A DNA stretch of 37,628 nt from Nitrospirota bacterium (lineage in GTDB: Bacteria > Nitrospirota > Thermodesulfovibrionia > Thermodesulfovibrionales > UBA6898). Numbering within the stretch: the first letter of the stretch is position 1; the number at the start of each line of letters is the position of its first letter. The notes under the pieces are model-generated. The model saw only the letters and a program-made list of their open reading frames with translations. It made no database searches and was not told the origin of the DNA. Positions 30,659 to 37,628 of this stretch are shown here, in pieces. The position numbers and the translations under genes were made by a program. Location: assembly GCA_021811105.1 (NCBI GenBank), contig JAJZPM010000039.1, forward strand, positions 1-37,628. Direction: 5' to 3'.

Positions 30659-31237
30659 TTACCCGGTGCACCTGATCACCCTTCTGTCAGTGACGATCAT
30701 ACTGATCTTGATATCGTGAGGCTCGGACGGGATCGCGCCGACGACTTGTTCCTCATAGGCAGGCGCGATGATCGGCATCTCTCTTCCGGGCGACGTAAGC
30801 AGCCTGTCATAATATCCGCCGCCGTATCCGATCCTGTTGCCGGCCGTATCGAAACCCGCGCCGGGGATAACGACCGCGTCGATGTCATTCATTGCCATCG
30901 CCCTTTCTTCGGACATGACCGACGGCTCCGGAATCCCCATATATCCCGGCACAAGCTCTTCAAGGCCCTTTATCTCATAGAGAAGAAGGAGATGGTTCTC
31001 CCTGTCCACCTTAGGAAGCACTACGCGCTTGCCTTCAGCGAGAAGCGACTTCATCGGTTCGAGGGTGTCGACCTCGGACCTGAATGAGGCGAAGAAGAAG
31101 AGCATCTTCGCATTCCTGACCTCATCGAGGGAAACAAGACGCTCCCGGATCAGCCTGTCCTTCGCCCTTCTTACCTCCGGCGGGATGGCGTCCCTCTTTT
31201 TCAGAAGCTCCGCTCTGACTTCGCTCTTATCGCTCAT
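30659..31237 (-). CDS. fthC: 5-formyltetrahydrofolate cyclo-ligase
   Basis: A 192-residue enzyme that uses ATP to turn 5-formyl-THF into 5,10-methenyl-THF in the cytoplasm. Motifs: the N-terminal KSEVRAELLKKRDAIPPEVR, KMLFFFASFRSEVDT, IDAVVIPGAGFD, and the folate/ATP loop GNRIGYGGGYYDRLL, ending MIVTDRRVIRC. The length is typical. It lies about 17 bases after cooC on the same strand, so the two are likely co-transcribed. That pairing suggests a place in one-carbon metabolism, for example alongside a Wood-Ljungdahl pathway. Confidence 0.93.
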   Translation of the reverse strand: MSDKSEVRAELLKKRDAIPPEVRRAKDRLIRERLVSLDEVRNAKMLFFFASFRSEVDTLEPMKSLLAEGKRVVLPKVDRENHLLLLYEIKGLEELVPGYMGIPEPSVMSEERAMAMNDIDAVVIPGAGFDTAGNRIGYGGGYYDRLLTSPGREMPIIAPAYEEQVVGAIPSEPHDIKISMIVTDRRVIRCTG

Positions 31238-31253
31238 GGCCTCGGCAAGCGCC

Positions 31254-32036
31254 TCATCCCGCGCCCAGCATCTTTTCTATCGCCGATTTGATCGCCCTGA
31301 TCTCCTCCACCGTGCGCGGCGCATGACCAAAGGGAGAGGCGCCCTTGATGTCCGCCTCCATCACCTCATTGCTGAAGGATATCGCCCCGGCGAGTTCCAT
31401 GTCCCCGATCCCTTTTCTTATGAAGGCAAGGTCTTCATCCCCGCGCACCTTGTTCGCCACCACAAACACGTTCTTCACCCCTAGCCCCTTTGCCAACTCC
31501 TTTACGACGCCGGCGGTCTGGATGCTCCTCTGGCCTGGTTCGACCACCACGATAAAGGCGTCCACGGAATCCGCAGTGCCGCGCGTGAGATGTTCGATGC
31601 CTGCCTCCATGTCCACGATCACCACCTCGTCCCGTTCGACCACCAGATGCCTGAGGAGACGTCTGAGCAGAACGTTTTCAGGACAGTAGCACCCCGACGA
31701 AGCAGCCTTTGATTTGCCCATGATCAGCAGCGTGATGCCGTCGAGCCTGTAGCCCAATCCCTCGGGCAGGTCGTCCACCTTCGGGTTCAGCTTGAAGATC
31801 CCTCCCATCCCCCCGGGCTTCGTCCCCATGCGCTCCTCGATAAGTTCTCCTATCTCGGCGATCGGCCTGATCTTTTCCGCATCCTCACGCGGCACCCCGA
31901 GAGCCGAGGCAAGGTTGGCGTCAGGGTCGGCGTCCACCTCTATCACCTTTTTCCCCTCGGATGCATAGAGATGGCCCAATACCGACGACAGCGTCGTCTT
32001 TCCCACCCCGCCTTTTCCCGTTACCGCAATTTTCAT
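31254..32036 (-). CDS. cooC: CooC-type nickel-insertion ATPase
   Basis: A 260-residue deviant-Walker ATPase (MinD/SIMIBI class). GKGGVGKTT at residues 7-15 is the P-loop with signature Lys, followed by VIEVDADPDANLASALGVP and IVDMEAGIEHLTRGTAD (switch II). The CooC-specific GCYCPEN near residues 115-120 contains the CxC that binds nickel or zinc at the dimer interface. CooC delivers nickel to carbon monoxide dehydrogenase. No CODH gene lies in the window, so the partner is elsewhere. The gene precedes fthC in one unit. The 32037-32099 leader shows no recognised element. Confidence 0.93.
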   Translation of the reverse strand: MKIAVTGKGGVGKTTLSSVLGHLYASEGKKVIEVDADPDANLASALGVPREDAEKIRPIAEIGELIEERMGTKPGGMGGIFKLNPKVDDLPEGLGYRLDGITLLIMGKSKAASSGCYCPENVLLRRLLRHLVVERDEVVIVDMEAGIEHLTRGTADSVDAFIVVVEPGQRSIQTAGVVKELAKGLGVKNVFVVANKVRGDEDLAFIRKGIGDMELAGAISFSNEVMEADIKGASPFGHAPRTVEEIRAIKSAIEKMLGAG

Positions 32037-32099
32037 TTCACATATTATCCTTTTATTTTTAATTTACCACATGCGGGCTTTTGAAGTGTTTTTCATGCA

Positions 32100-32222
32100 A
32101 CCCTCACCCCACCCTCTCGCGAGCCCGGTAGAGGAATCTTCATCCCGTTGTCATCTTCTTCCATAGCCCGGTGGGAAAGACCCCTTTGATTCTCTCGCCC
32201 TTTGGGAGAGGGTTAGGGTGAT
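32100..32222. repeat. Inverted-repeat element of the CCCTCACCC/AGGGTGA type
   Basis: The left end CCCTCACCCCACCCTCTC (from 32102) is mirrored at the right by GAGAGGGTTAGGGTGA (ending 32222), with about 90 bases between and an inner CCCTTTGGGAG hairpin. It lies directly before a truncated kinase gene. Such CACCCTAACCCTCTC palindromes are common dispersed repeats. Confidence 0.65.
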
Positions 32223-32252
32223 GGGCTTATTGACTCATCCAGCCTTTCAGGA

Positions 32253-32801
32253 ATGAAAACCAGCATTCGGCAAAATATTCGTAGCGAACACCGAACCGTG
32301 GCAGGGACAGCCTTCGGCACGCCGCCATACATGCCGCCTGAGCAGTTTGAAAACGCTGCAGGTTGCGATGAAAGAAGCGACATTTATAGTTTCGGCATTG
32401 TTTTGTATCAGATGGCATCTAGTGGTAACCTCCCGTTTTATCCGGAAATGACTGGGCACAAGACTGATAGCCAGCTCCAGGCTTGGTATAGATTGCACTG
32501 TAATGCAGCGGTTCCCGAAATAAAATCGCCGCTATCCTTGGTAATACAGAAATGTATTGAAAAGAAACCGAGGAAGAGATATCAGGCATTTACAGAATTG
32601 CGCACAGACCTTGAGCCAATACTTAAGAGACAAACAGGAGAAATCATTGCGCTGCCCAAACAAGAAGAATTCGGAATATTGCAATGGATGTCTGCTCTTC
32701 CGGCAAACTGTCCTCTACCTCCGGCAACCCCGCTCGACTCCGTGTTAAACCACGTGGCTTCCCAGGCTCCTCATAGCTCCTCTCACAAAATCAGGATATA
32801 A
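32253..32801 (+). pseudogene. Serine/threonine protein kinase fragment
   Basis: From about 32290 one frame reads VAGTAFGTPPYMPPEQFENA, then CDERSDIYSFGIVLYQMASS, then IQKCIEKKPRKRYQAFTELR. These are the P+1 loop/APE motif, the D-x-x-S-F-G helix F motif and the final Arg helix of a PknB-like kinase. The N-lobe, the catalytic HRD loop and the DFG motif are missing, so it cannot phosphorylate. Past IIALPKQEEFGILQW the reading turns into low-complexity sequence antisense to the next gene, so both ends are cut. A repeat element abuts its 5' side. Confidence 0.75.
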
Positions 32802-33047
32802 ATTTGCCTTTATCCATCTGTCGGCTTTTGAAATAGTATCGTCTGCGCTTTTCTCGGAGTAGAACTCTTTAAGGGACGTGCCGCCTTCTTTGGGGAAATA
32901 TATGAGTACCCCATGGAAAATACCTCCTCCACGGATATCGAAGCCCAATGGATGGAAAATACCTTCTTCATCGATATCTTCCCCAACTACAAGGAAACCG
33001 AAAAAAAGACCACCGACTTTTGTAAAACAGTCATACGCTTGTTTCAT
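32745..33047 (-). CDS. Hypothetical protein
   Basis: A 100-residue protein that I do not recognise. AGGAGG lies six bases before ATG 33047 and a plausible promoter lies at 33228-33255, so it is probably expressed. It begins MKQAYDCFTKVGGLFFGFLV, continues DIDEEGIFHPLGFDIRGGGI and HGVLIYFPKEGGTSLKEFY, and ends with a basic/aromatic helix (ADRWIKANLYPDFVRGAMRS). No signal peptide, membrane helix or metal motif is evident. Its end overlaps the tail of the kinase remnant on the other strand. Confidence 0.6.
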   Translation of the reverse strand: MKQAYDCFTKVGGLFFGFLVVGEDIDEEGIFHPLGFDIRGGGIFHGVLIYFPKEGGTSLKEFYSEKSADDTISKADRWIKANLYPDFVRGAMRSLGSHVV

Positions 33048-33227
33048 AAATACCTCCTCGTGGATGATGCCATCGGCCTCGAATAATACAAATAGCCGTT
33101 ACATGTCTAACTTGACAATAAGAATTTTGTCCAGTTACTGAAACTGTTAATCGGCCTCCAAGTATTGCTGAAGACTATTTTTCGCCCCGATTCCCTCCTT
33201 AAGAAGCTGTATTTTATCCTTTCCCTC

Positions 33228-33255
33228 ATTCTATCTACTTAACCCTATAAGTCAA
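33228..33255 (-). promoter_or_regulatory. Promoter for the 33047 hypothetical gene
   Basis: TTGACT (complement of 33250-33255) and TAGAAT (complement of 33228-33233) are 16 bases apart on the minus strand. The leader would be about 170 bases. Confidence 0.5.
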
Positions 33256-33287
33256 CCCTAACGTTGCATAAAGTGTGTGTATTTAGG

Positions 33288-33367
33288 CCGTCATTCCCGC
33301 AGTCTTTAGGCGGGAATCCATTCTTAAGAAAACATGGATGCCCGACTGAGAACCTCGGGCATGACGG
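33288..33367. repeat. Dispersed inverted-repeat element, family B copy 2
   Basis: It begins CCGTCATTCCCGC and ends GGGCATGACGG, with GGCGGGAATCCA inside. It shares the GTCATTCCCGC arm and overall design with 13685-13765. Confidence 0.7.
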
Positions 33368-33482
33368 AAAAAGAACTATGACATGGAGGTAACATTCGGA
33401 GAAAGTGTCACTGTCTCAAAATCGCGCCAATGTCGATTAGTCCCGTGAAACGCGTCAGTCAGGTCAGGCGACGCCGGCCTAC

Positions 33483-34202
33483 CTAAAAAGCCGTCGCCTT
33501 CAGATTTTTTTCCGTGATGTATCTGACGTGTTCGTCGAGCACCGTCAAAAGCTCGGTAATGAGGAATTCGGAAGGCTTCAGTCTGTCTAATTTTGCGGGG
33601 TCCCAGCCGAGCAGACTGGCGTAAAGGCTAGATACTCCCGCGGAAAGGCCGAAAGAGGATTCATATCCCGCCGCGCATCCTTCGCAGAGCACGGTGCCGT
33701 GTGAGAGATAGAAGGCATCCCCCTTCCTGCCGCACCTGCCGCAACTGTGAAGCCTCGGAAGATAGCCGGTAATCTCGAGAAGTTTCAGCTTGTAATAGAC
33801 GGGGAGCAGCCTTTCCTCACAGTCGCCCTCCATTACGCGCAGCGTTTTCATGAGGAGCGTGTAGACCCGTGTATTGGCGTCCCTTTCCGGGACGAAATGC
33901 AGCGTCAACTCGATCATCTCCGAGGCCCTCAGAAAACACTTCAATGAGCTCCGCACGGTATGAAAGGGATGGATGATGTCCGACTGGGTAAGGCGGGGCA
34001 GGGCCGCATCCTCCTTGCCCCAGAAGGCGATCCGCGCGTGCGTGAGGGGTTCGAGGCTGCTGCCGAATCTGCTTTTGATCTTGCGGGGGCTCTTAGCGAA
34101 GGCCCTCAGGACACCGTATTCCCCGGTAAGGTACGTCACGATAAGGTCGGCTTCGCCATAAGGAAAGGTCTTTAAGACGATGCCTTCTGTCCGATGCAGC
34201 AT
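33483..34202 (-). CDS. recO: DNA repair protein RecO
   Basis: A 239-residue RecO, which loads RecA and anneals single strands together with RecR. The N-terminal OB fold starts LHRTEGIVLKTFPYGEADLI and continues LTGEYGVLRAFAKSPRKIKS. The helical part (FLRASEMIELTLHFVPERDA) and a zinc finger with CGRCGRKG and LCEGC follow. The start is ATG 34202, which overlaps the stop of the preceding gene (TAATG); a longer frame to 34247 would lie inside that gene. It is the last member of the aspC-era-nuclease-recO operon. Confidence 0.93.
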   Translation of the reverse strand: MLHRTEGIVLKTFPYGEADLIVTYLTGEYGVLRAFAKSPRKIKSRFGSSLEPLTHARIAFWGKEDAALPRLTQSDIIHPFHTVRSSLKCFLRASEMIELTLHFVPERDANTRVYTLLMKTLRVMEGDCEERLLPVYYKLKLLEITGYLPRLHSCGRCGRKGDAFYLSHGTVLCEGCAAGYESSFGLSAGVSSLYASLLGWDPAKLDRLKPSEFLITELLTVLDEHVRYITEKNLKATAF

Positions 34203-34654
34203 TACATAATGTTGCCGAAGTCTTCGGGCTTCAGGTTTTTCAGCCACTCATCGAGCTCATCGGCCGTCCTCGTGGCCATGATGCTGTCCTCCACAAAAAT
34301 CGGCGCGCTCGACCTGAGCGCAACCGCCACCGCATCACTCGGCCTCGAATCGATGAGCGTCTCTTTTCTTCCGTCGTTCAGGTGAATGAGGGAATAATAG
34401 GTATTGTCGATGATCTCGGTGACCACGATCCTCGTGATCTTGATCTTCAGCCCGTCGGTAATATTCTTGACAAGGTCGTGGGTCAACGGCCGGGGTGTTG
34501 CAACCTTCCCGAGGGCAAGGGCGATCGAGTCGGCTTCCGGTTTTCCGATCCATATCGGGAGTGTCCCGGGACCGTCGAGTTCCTTGAGGAGAAGGATGTA
34601 CATGTTGCTTCGCGGATCAAAGAGGAGGCCTTCGACCTTCATTTCTACCAACAT
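34202..34654 (-). CDS. Bifunctional nuclease family protein (DUF151)
   Basis: A 150-residue member of the bifunctional nuclease/DUF151 family: MKVEGLLFDPRSNMYILLLK, LPIWIGKPEADSIALALG, PLTHDLVKNI, then DSRPSDAVAVALRSSAPIFV and the acidic C-terminus. Related proteins have been described as RNases/DNases; the bacterial role is not well defined. Its ATG follows the era stop without gap (TAG-ATG), and its stop overlaps the recO start, so it is embedded in the operon. Confidence 0.9.
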   Translation of the reverse strand: MLVEMKVEGLLFDPRSNMYILLLKELDGPGTLPIWIGKPEADSIALALGKVATPRPLTHDLVKNITDGLKIKITRIVVTEIIDNTYYSLIHLNDGRKETLIDSRPSDAVAVALRSSAPIFVEDSIMATRTADELDEWLKNLKPEDFGNIM

Positions 34655-35542
34655 CTACCTGTACCCCAAATCATGCAATATTTTTTTGTCATCACGCCAT
34701 CCCCTCTTCACCTTCACCCACAGCTGCAGAAAAACCCTGGTGCCGAGAAGTCTTTCGATATCGATACGTGCGAGTATGCCGACCTCTTTGAGCATCCTGC
34801 CTTTTGCTCCTATTATTATACCTTTTTGCCCCTCTCTTTCAACATATATATTCCCGGCGATCGCCACAACCCCGTCCGGCCGTTCGGCCCAGGAATCGAT
34901 ATCCACGGCGACCGAATAGGGGACCTCCTCGCCCGTCTTCTCCATGATCTTTTCACGGATGATCTCGGCAGCCATGAACCGTTCGATCTGGTCCGTCAAG
35001 ATGTCGTCCGGGTAATATTTCGGCCCCGCGGGAAGGTGCTCCAATATTTTTTGGAGGACGATGCCGATCCCGTCTCCCTTGAGGGCGGAAACTGGAATGA
35101 TCTCGCTGAAGTGAAACAGCTCACTATACCGGTCCATCATCGGCAGAATATCCTGTTTCTTCACCTCGTCTATTTTGTTGATTATGAGAAAAACCGGCTT
35201 GGCGACGCGGGCAAGCGATTCTATAATGATGCGGTCTTTTTCGGCCTGCCTGCCGGCCTCGGCAACGAAGAGCACTACGTCTATTTCCTCCAGGACCTCG
35301 CGTGCCGAACGGACCATCGCCTCGCCGAGAAGGTTTTGGGGTTTATGGATGCCCGGGGTATCGATGAAGATGATCTGGGCTTCGGGAAGGTTCTTAATGC
35401 CGAGGATCCTGTTTCTGGTGGTCTGGGGCCTCGCGGCCACGATTGATATCTTCTGGCCCAGAAGTGCGTTCAGGAGCGTGGATTTCCCGACATTCGGCCT
35501 GCCGATTATTGAAACATATCCCGAGCGGAAAGATTCTTGCAC
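34655..35542 (-). CDS. era: GTPase Era
   Basis: A 295-residue Era GTPase, acting in 16S rRNA processing and 30S assembly. G1 is GRPNVGKST (residues 14-22), G2 is RPQTTRNRI, G3 is DTPGIHKP, G4 is NKID and G5 is VSALKG. The C-terminal KH domain carries GNIYVEREGQKGIIIGAKGR, which binds the 3' end of 16S rRNA. The start is GTG 35542 with AGGAG four bases upstream. It follows aspC by 38 bases. Confidence 0.96.
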   Translation of the reverse strand: MQESFRSGYVSIIGRPNVGKSTLLNALLGQKISIVAARPQTTRNRILGIKNLPEAQIIFIDTPGIHKPQNLLGEAMVRSAREVLEEIDVVLFVAEAGRQAEKDRIIIESLARVAKPVFLIINKIDEVKKQDILPMMDRYSELFHFSEIIPVSALKGDGIGIVLQKILEHLPAGPKYYPDDILTDQIERFMAAEIIREKIMEKTGEEVPYSVAVDIDSWAERPDGVVAIAGNIYVEREGQKGIIIGAKGRMLKEVGILARIDIERLLGTRVFLQLWVKVKRGWRDDKKILHDLGYR

Positions 35543-35580
35543 CTGTCTCCTGAAAAAAGTTGCGACTCCGGGCCGGATTT

Positions 35581-36774
35581 TCAGGCAGTGAGTCCGCCTA
35601 CCGCCCCTTTTATTCTTTCGACGCCCCTCTTGATATCGGCGAGGGATGTCGCGTACGAAAGCCGTATATAATTGTCGTCGCCGAAGGCGGAGCCGTGCAC
35701 TAGGGCGACCCGCGCCTCTTCGAGCAGATAGAGTGCGAGATCGGCCGAAGAGGATATCTGTCTCCCGCCGGCTTTTTTCCCGTAGAGTTGCGACGTATTC
35801 GGGAACGCATAGAACGCGCCGGCAGGCATGAGGCAGTGCATCCCCTCTATCCTGTTCAGCTCTTCCACGAGATACTTTCTCCTCTTGTCGAATTCCTCAC
35901 GCATCCTGACGACGAAATCCTGGGGTCCTCTCAGCGCCTCTATCGCGGCCTTCTGTGTGATCGAGGTCGGGTTGGACGTCGACTGGCTCTGGATATTCGT
36001 CATCGCCCTGACGATCTCCGCCGGACCCGCGGCATAGCCGATCCGCCATCCCGTCATTGCGTGCGATTTCGACAGCCCGTTGATGAGGACCGTCTTCATC
36101 TTCACCTCTTTATCGAGAGAGGCGACGCTGACATGCTCCGCCCCCCCGTAAATGAGCTTCTCATAAATCTCGTCGGAGACGATATAAAAGTTGTGCTTCA
36201 GCGCAAGCTCGGCTATCTTCTCCAGCGTCTTCCGGTCATAGATCATGCCGGTCGGGTTCGAGGGCGAATTAAGGATCAGGGCCTTCGTTTTCTTTGTGAT
36301 CCGTTCTTCAAGGGCCTCGGGTCTCACCCTGAAGGAATCGGCCTCAAAGGTCTCGACGAAGACTGGGACCGCATCATTCAACAGGACCTGGTCGGGGTAG
36401 GACACCCAGTAGGGAGAAGGGATGATCACCTCGTCTCCCGGTCCGTAGAGGGCCTGGGCAACATTGTATAGAGAGTGCTTCGCACCCGTCGATACGATGA
36501 TCTCTTCTCTCCTGTAGGAAAGTCCGTTGTCGCTCTTCAGCTTATCGATAATGGCGTCTTTCAGCGGGTCTATCCCGCCGACAGCCGTGTACTTCGTAAA
36601 GCCGTCCTTCATCGCCTTTCCCGCGGCCTCTTTTATATTGTCCGGCGTGTCGAAGTCGGGCTCTCCGACGCCGAAACTTATCACGTCCTCGCCGGCCGCC
36701 TTCATCGCCTTCGCCTTTGCGTCGATCGCGAGCGTCGGTGACGGCTTGATCTTTTTTGCCCTTTCAGAAAGCAT
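35581..36774 (-). CDS. aspC: Aspartate aminotransferase (class I, PLP)
   Basis: A 397-residue class I aminotransferase of the Ib type. The N-terminus is MLSERAKKIKPSPTLAIDAK. ISFGVGEPDFDTPDNIKEAA and KYTAVGGIDPLKDAI are substrate-loop blocks, SNPTG binds the cofactor, SDEIYEKLIYGG carries the pyridine-N Asp, and NGLSKSHAMTGWRIGY carries the PLP Lys near residue 235. RLSYATS near the end holds the carboxylate-binding Arg. It transfers amino groups between aspartate or a similar donor and 2-oxoglutarate. GGGAG lies seven bases before ATG 36774. It is the first gene of the operon; a group II intron ends about 65 bases upstream. Confidence 0.93.
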   Translation of the reverse strand: MLSERAKKIKPSPTLAIDAKAKAMKAAGEDVISFGVGEPDFDTPDNIKEAAGKAMKDGFTKYTAVGGIDPLKDAIIDKLKSDNGLSYRREEIIVSTGAKHSLYNVAQALYGPGDEVIIPSPYWVSYPDQVLLNDAVPVFVETFEADSFRVRPEALEERITKKTKALILNSPSNPTGMIYDRKTLEKIAELALKHNFYIVSDEIYEKLIYGGAEHVSVASLDKEVKMKTVLINGLSKSHAMTGWRIGYAAGPAEIVRAMTNIQSQSTSNPTSITQKAAIEALRGPQDFVVRMREEFDKRRKYLVEELNRIEGMHCLMPAGAFYAFPNTSQLYGKKAGGRQISSSADLALYLLEEARVALVHGSAFGDDNYIRLSYATSLADIKRGVERIKGAVGGLTA

Positions 36775-36838
36775 AGGTTCTCCCTCTCCAAAAAACGTTT
36801 CGATATATTAGCACATGCGGATATTTTAAGAAAAACTG

Positions 36839-36916
36839 ATCGAGTAGGAGGCAGGGGATTAGTTCGCCTGCCGTCCTCTCACACCACCGTACGTGCCGTT
36901 CGGCATACGGCGGTTC
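36839..36916 (-). mobile_element. 3' end of a group II intron (domains V and VI, outer intron)
   Basis: On the minus strand, after the reverse transcriptase stop, the sequence GAACCGCCGTATGCCGAACG continues GCACGTACGGTGGTG. It pairs as a domain V hairpin (about 36883-36916). It is followed by a second hairpin (GGCAGG...CCTGCC) and the terminal CCTACTCGAT. The intron boundary is therefore close to 36839. The next bases belong to the aspC leader. Confidence 0.8.
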
Positions 36917-36921
36917 GTAAA

Positions 36922-37505
36922 TTATAAAGACCTGTAGACATCGAGAAGTCCGATAAGACCCGCGCGACGAAAGTAACGGTTGTTCAGGGTCGTCGATAAG
37001 ACAGGGCTATTGGATACGTGCCAGCAGCCTTTCCTTGTATTGGCAAACTGCCACGCCTTACGGTTGTCCAATCCGAGACGTACGAGGTTATCGTGCTTCG
37101 TCCCGATCTTCTTCCATTGCTTCCAATAGCACATGCGCAAACGCCTTCTTATCCACTCATCGAGTCTCCCGCAGTGCCCTCGCATGTCCGCTATCCGAAA
37201 GTAGCCGAGCCAGCCATGTACCGCCTGATTCAGCCTTCTAATTCGAGCCTCCATGCTCCGTGCCTTGCTCCTCGACGTGATTGCCCTTATTTTGTCCTCA
37301 AACCGCTTCAGGGACTTCGGATGTGTTCTCACCCGTGCTTCCCCTTCCTTCTGGTAAAAGGAAAAACCGAGAAACTTCCGCCTTTGAGGATAATCCACCG
37401 CGCTTTTCTTCTGGTTGACCTTCAGCTTCAATCGCTCTTCGAGGAACTTGCCTATACCGGCCATTACCCGCTGACCTGCCCTCATGCTTTTGACGTAGAT
37501 ATTAC
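36922..37505 (-). pseudogene. ltrA: Group II intron reverse transcriptase/maturase, C-terminal part, interrupted
   Basis: From about 37505 the minus strand encodes NIYVKSMRAGQRVMAGIGKF, LKVNQKKSAVDYPQRRKFLG, then the maturase X domain (RRLNQAVHGWLGYFRIADMR, LDEWIRRRLRMCYWKQWKK) and ends DVYRSL. This is the end of a bacterial group II intron protein, starting just after where the YADD active-site motif should be. The preceding bases do not continue the reverse transcriptase; they are the domain V/VI end of another group II intron. The catalytic palm and N-terminus are therefore separated from this part. No HNH endonuclease domain follows. The frame extending to 37623 is a readthrough of intron RNA sequence and not protein. 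Confidence 0.85.
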
Positions 37506-37628
37506 GGTGAGTAGACCGGCGGAGCTGCCCCGCCAGTCCCTCGCAGAACCGGACGTGAACCTCTCGGCTCATCCGGCTCCCATCATCCAGCCGCAGGAAG
37601 CGTTCCCATCTGCCAGTGCGCAAAAAGT
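37506..37628 (-). mobile_element. 3' end of a second, inner group II intron (runs off window)
   Basis: On the minus strand GAGCCGGATGAGCCGAGAGG continues TTCACGTCCGGTTCT (37545-37579). This is a domain V hairpin with AGC triad and GAGA tetraloop. A GC-rich domain VI-like hairpin (GGCGGGGCAGCTCCGCC) follows, ending CTACTCACC near 37506. It abuts reverse transcriptase codons on the 3' side. The body of this intron is outside the window. Confidence 0.75.

Larger units (their letters stand above)
33048..33482. other. Intergenic region with promoter, short coding-like remnant and repeat
   Basis: It holds the promoter at 33228-33255 and the repeat at 33288-33367. On the minus strand around 33156-33231 a short stretch reads KIQLLKEGIGAKNSLQQYLE before a stop. 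It has no start and may be a gene tail. The segment up to recO (33368-33482) shows nothing else. Confidence 0.4.

Noticed and set aside
36922-37623. A 233-residue reverse transcriptase with its own start
   Set aside because: The first 40 codons correspond to intron domain V/VI RNA sequence, not protein, so the frame is an accident of the junction.

Overview
The window is a bacterial chromosome segment with a GC-rich, mostly single-copy core. It looks like an anaerobic or facultative Gram-negative. Indicators are a one-chain pyruvate:ferredoxin oxidoreductase (NifJ), a tungsten-type aldehyde ferredoxin oxidoreductase, a CooC-type nickel-insertion ATPase, a SorAB-type sulfite dehydrogenase, LemA/TPM proteins and an IPTL-CTERM surface protein. 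Together these suggest Nitrospirota (Thermodesulfovibrionia-like) or Desulfobacterota. That is inference from gene content; no rRNA or tRNA gene was seen to settle it.

Layout. 1-6.2 kb is accessory DNA in decay: the N-terminus of an IS200-like transposase, a repeat-rich IPTL-CTERM protein, and a broken aldehyde/oxidoreductase gene set (AraC and aldo/keto reductase fragments, an alcohol dehydrogenase tail, a frameshifted FMN reductase, a frameshifted cupin, a hydrolase tail with a nonsense codon). An intact HigBA-type toxin-antitoxin, a truncated type IIG restriction protein and a pRiA4b ORF-3-like gene sit in the middle of it. 6.3-9.4 kb holds a conserved unknown and aldehyde:ferredoxin oxidoreductase. 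9.7-13.5 kb holds a SWIB-domain protein with a histone-H1-like tail, a secreted coiled-coil protein, sorAB, a MITE-like element and an F420/NADP-oxidoreductase-like gene. 13.8-18.3 kb holds a P-type cation ATPase and a PriA-like protein whose helicase motifs are lost. 18.4-21.5 kb holds repeats, a broken gene, hicBA, a HEAT-like protein, a rubrerythrin-like protein and a PilZ protein. 21.6-27.8 kb holds nifJ, a thioredoxin/DsbD-like membrane protein, a cold-shock protein with a good promoter and long leader, and a small zinc protein. 27.9-32 kb holds lemA with two TPM genes, a channel-like membrane protein, 5-formyl-THF cyclo-ligase and cooC. 32-33.4 kb is again repeats and fragments. 33.5-36.8 kb is a compact aspC-era-bifunctional nuclease-recO operon on the minus strand. 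36.8-37.6 kb is the 3' end of a group II intron whose reverse transcriptase gene appears to be interrupted by a second group II intron.

How the genes fit. NifJ and the aldehyde oxidoreductase share ferredoxin as partner and suit fermentative or acetyl-CoA-based carbon metabolism. CooC with 5-formyl-THF cyclo-ligase hints at folate/CODH chemistry encoded elsewhere. SorAB would oxidise sulfite in the periplasm. Several families of short palindromic repeats occur more than once. One is read in frame into the start of a TPM gene, and another lies just upstream of the IS200-like transposase.

The most notable observations are the nested group II introns, the helicase-dead PriA, the repeat-extended TPM protein, and the palindrome shared between the IS200-like gene and a broken gene 18 kb away.
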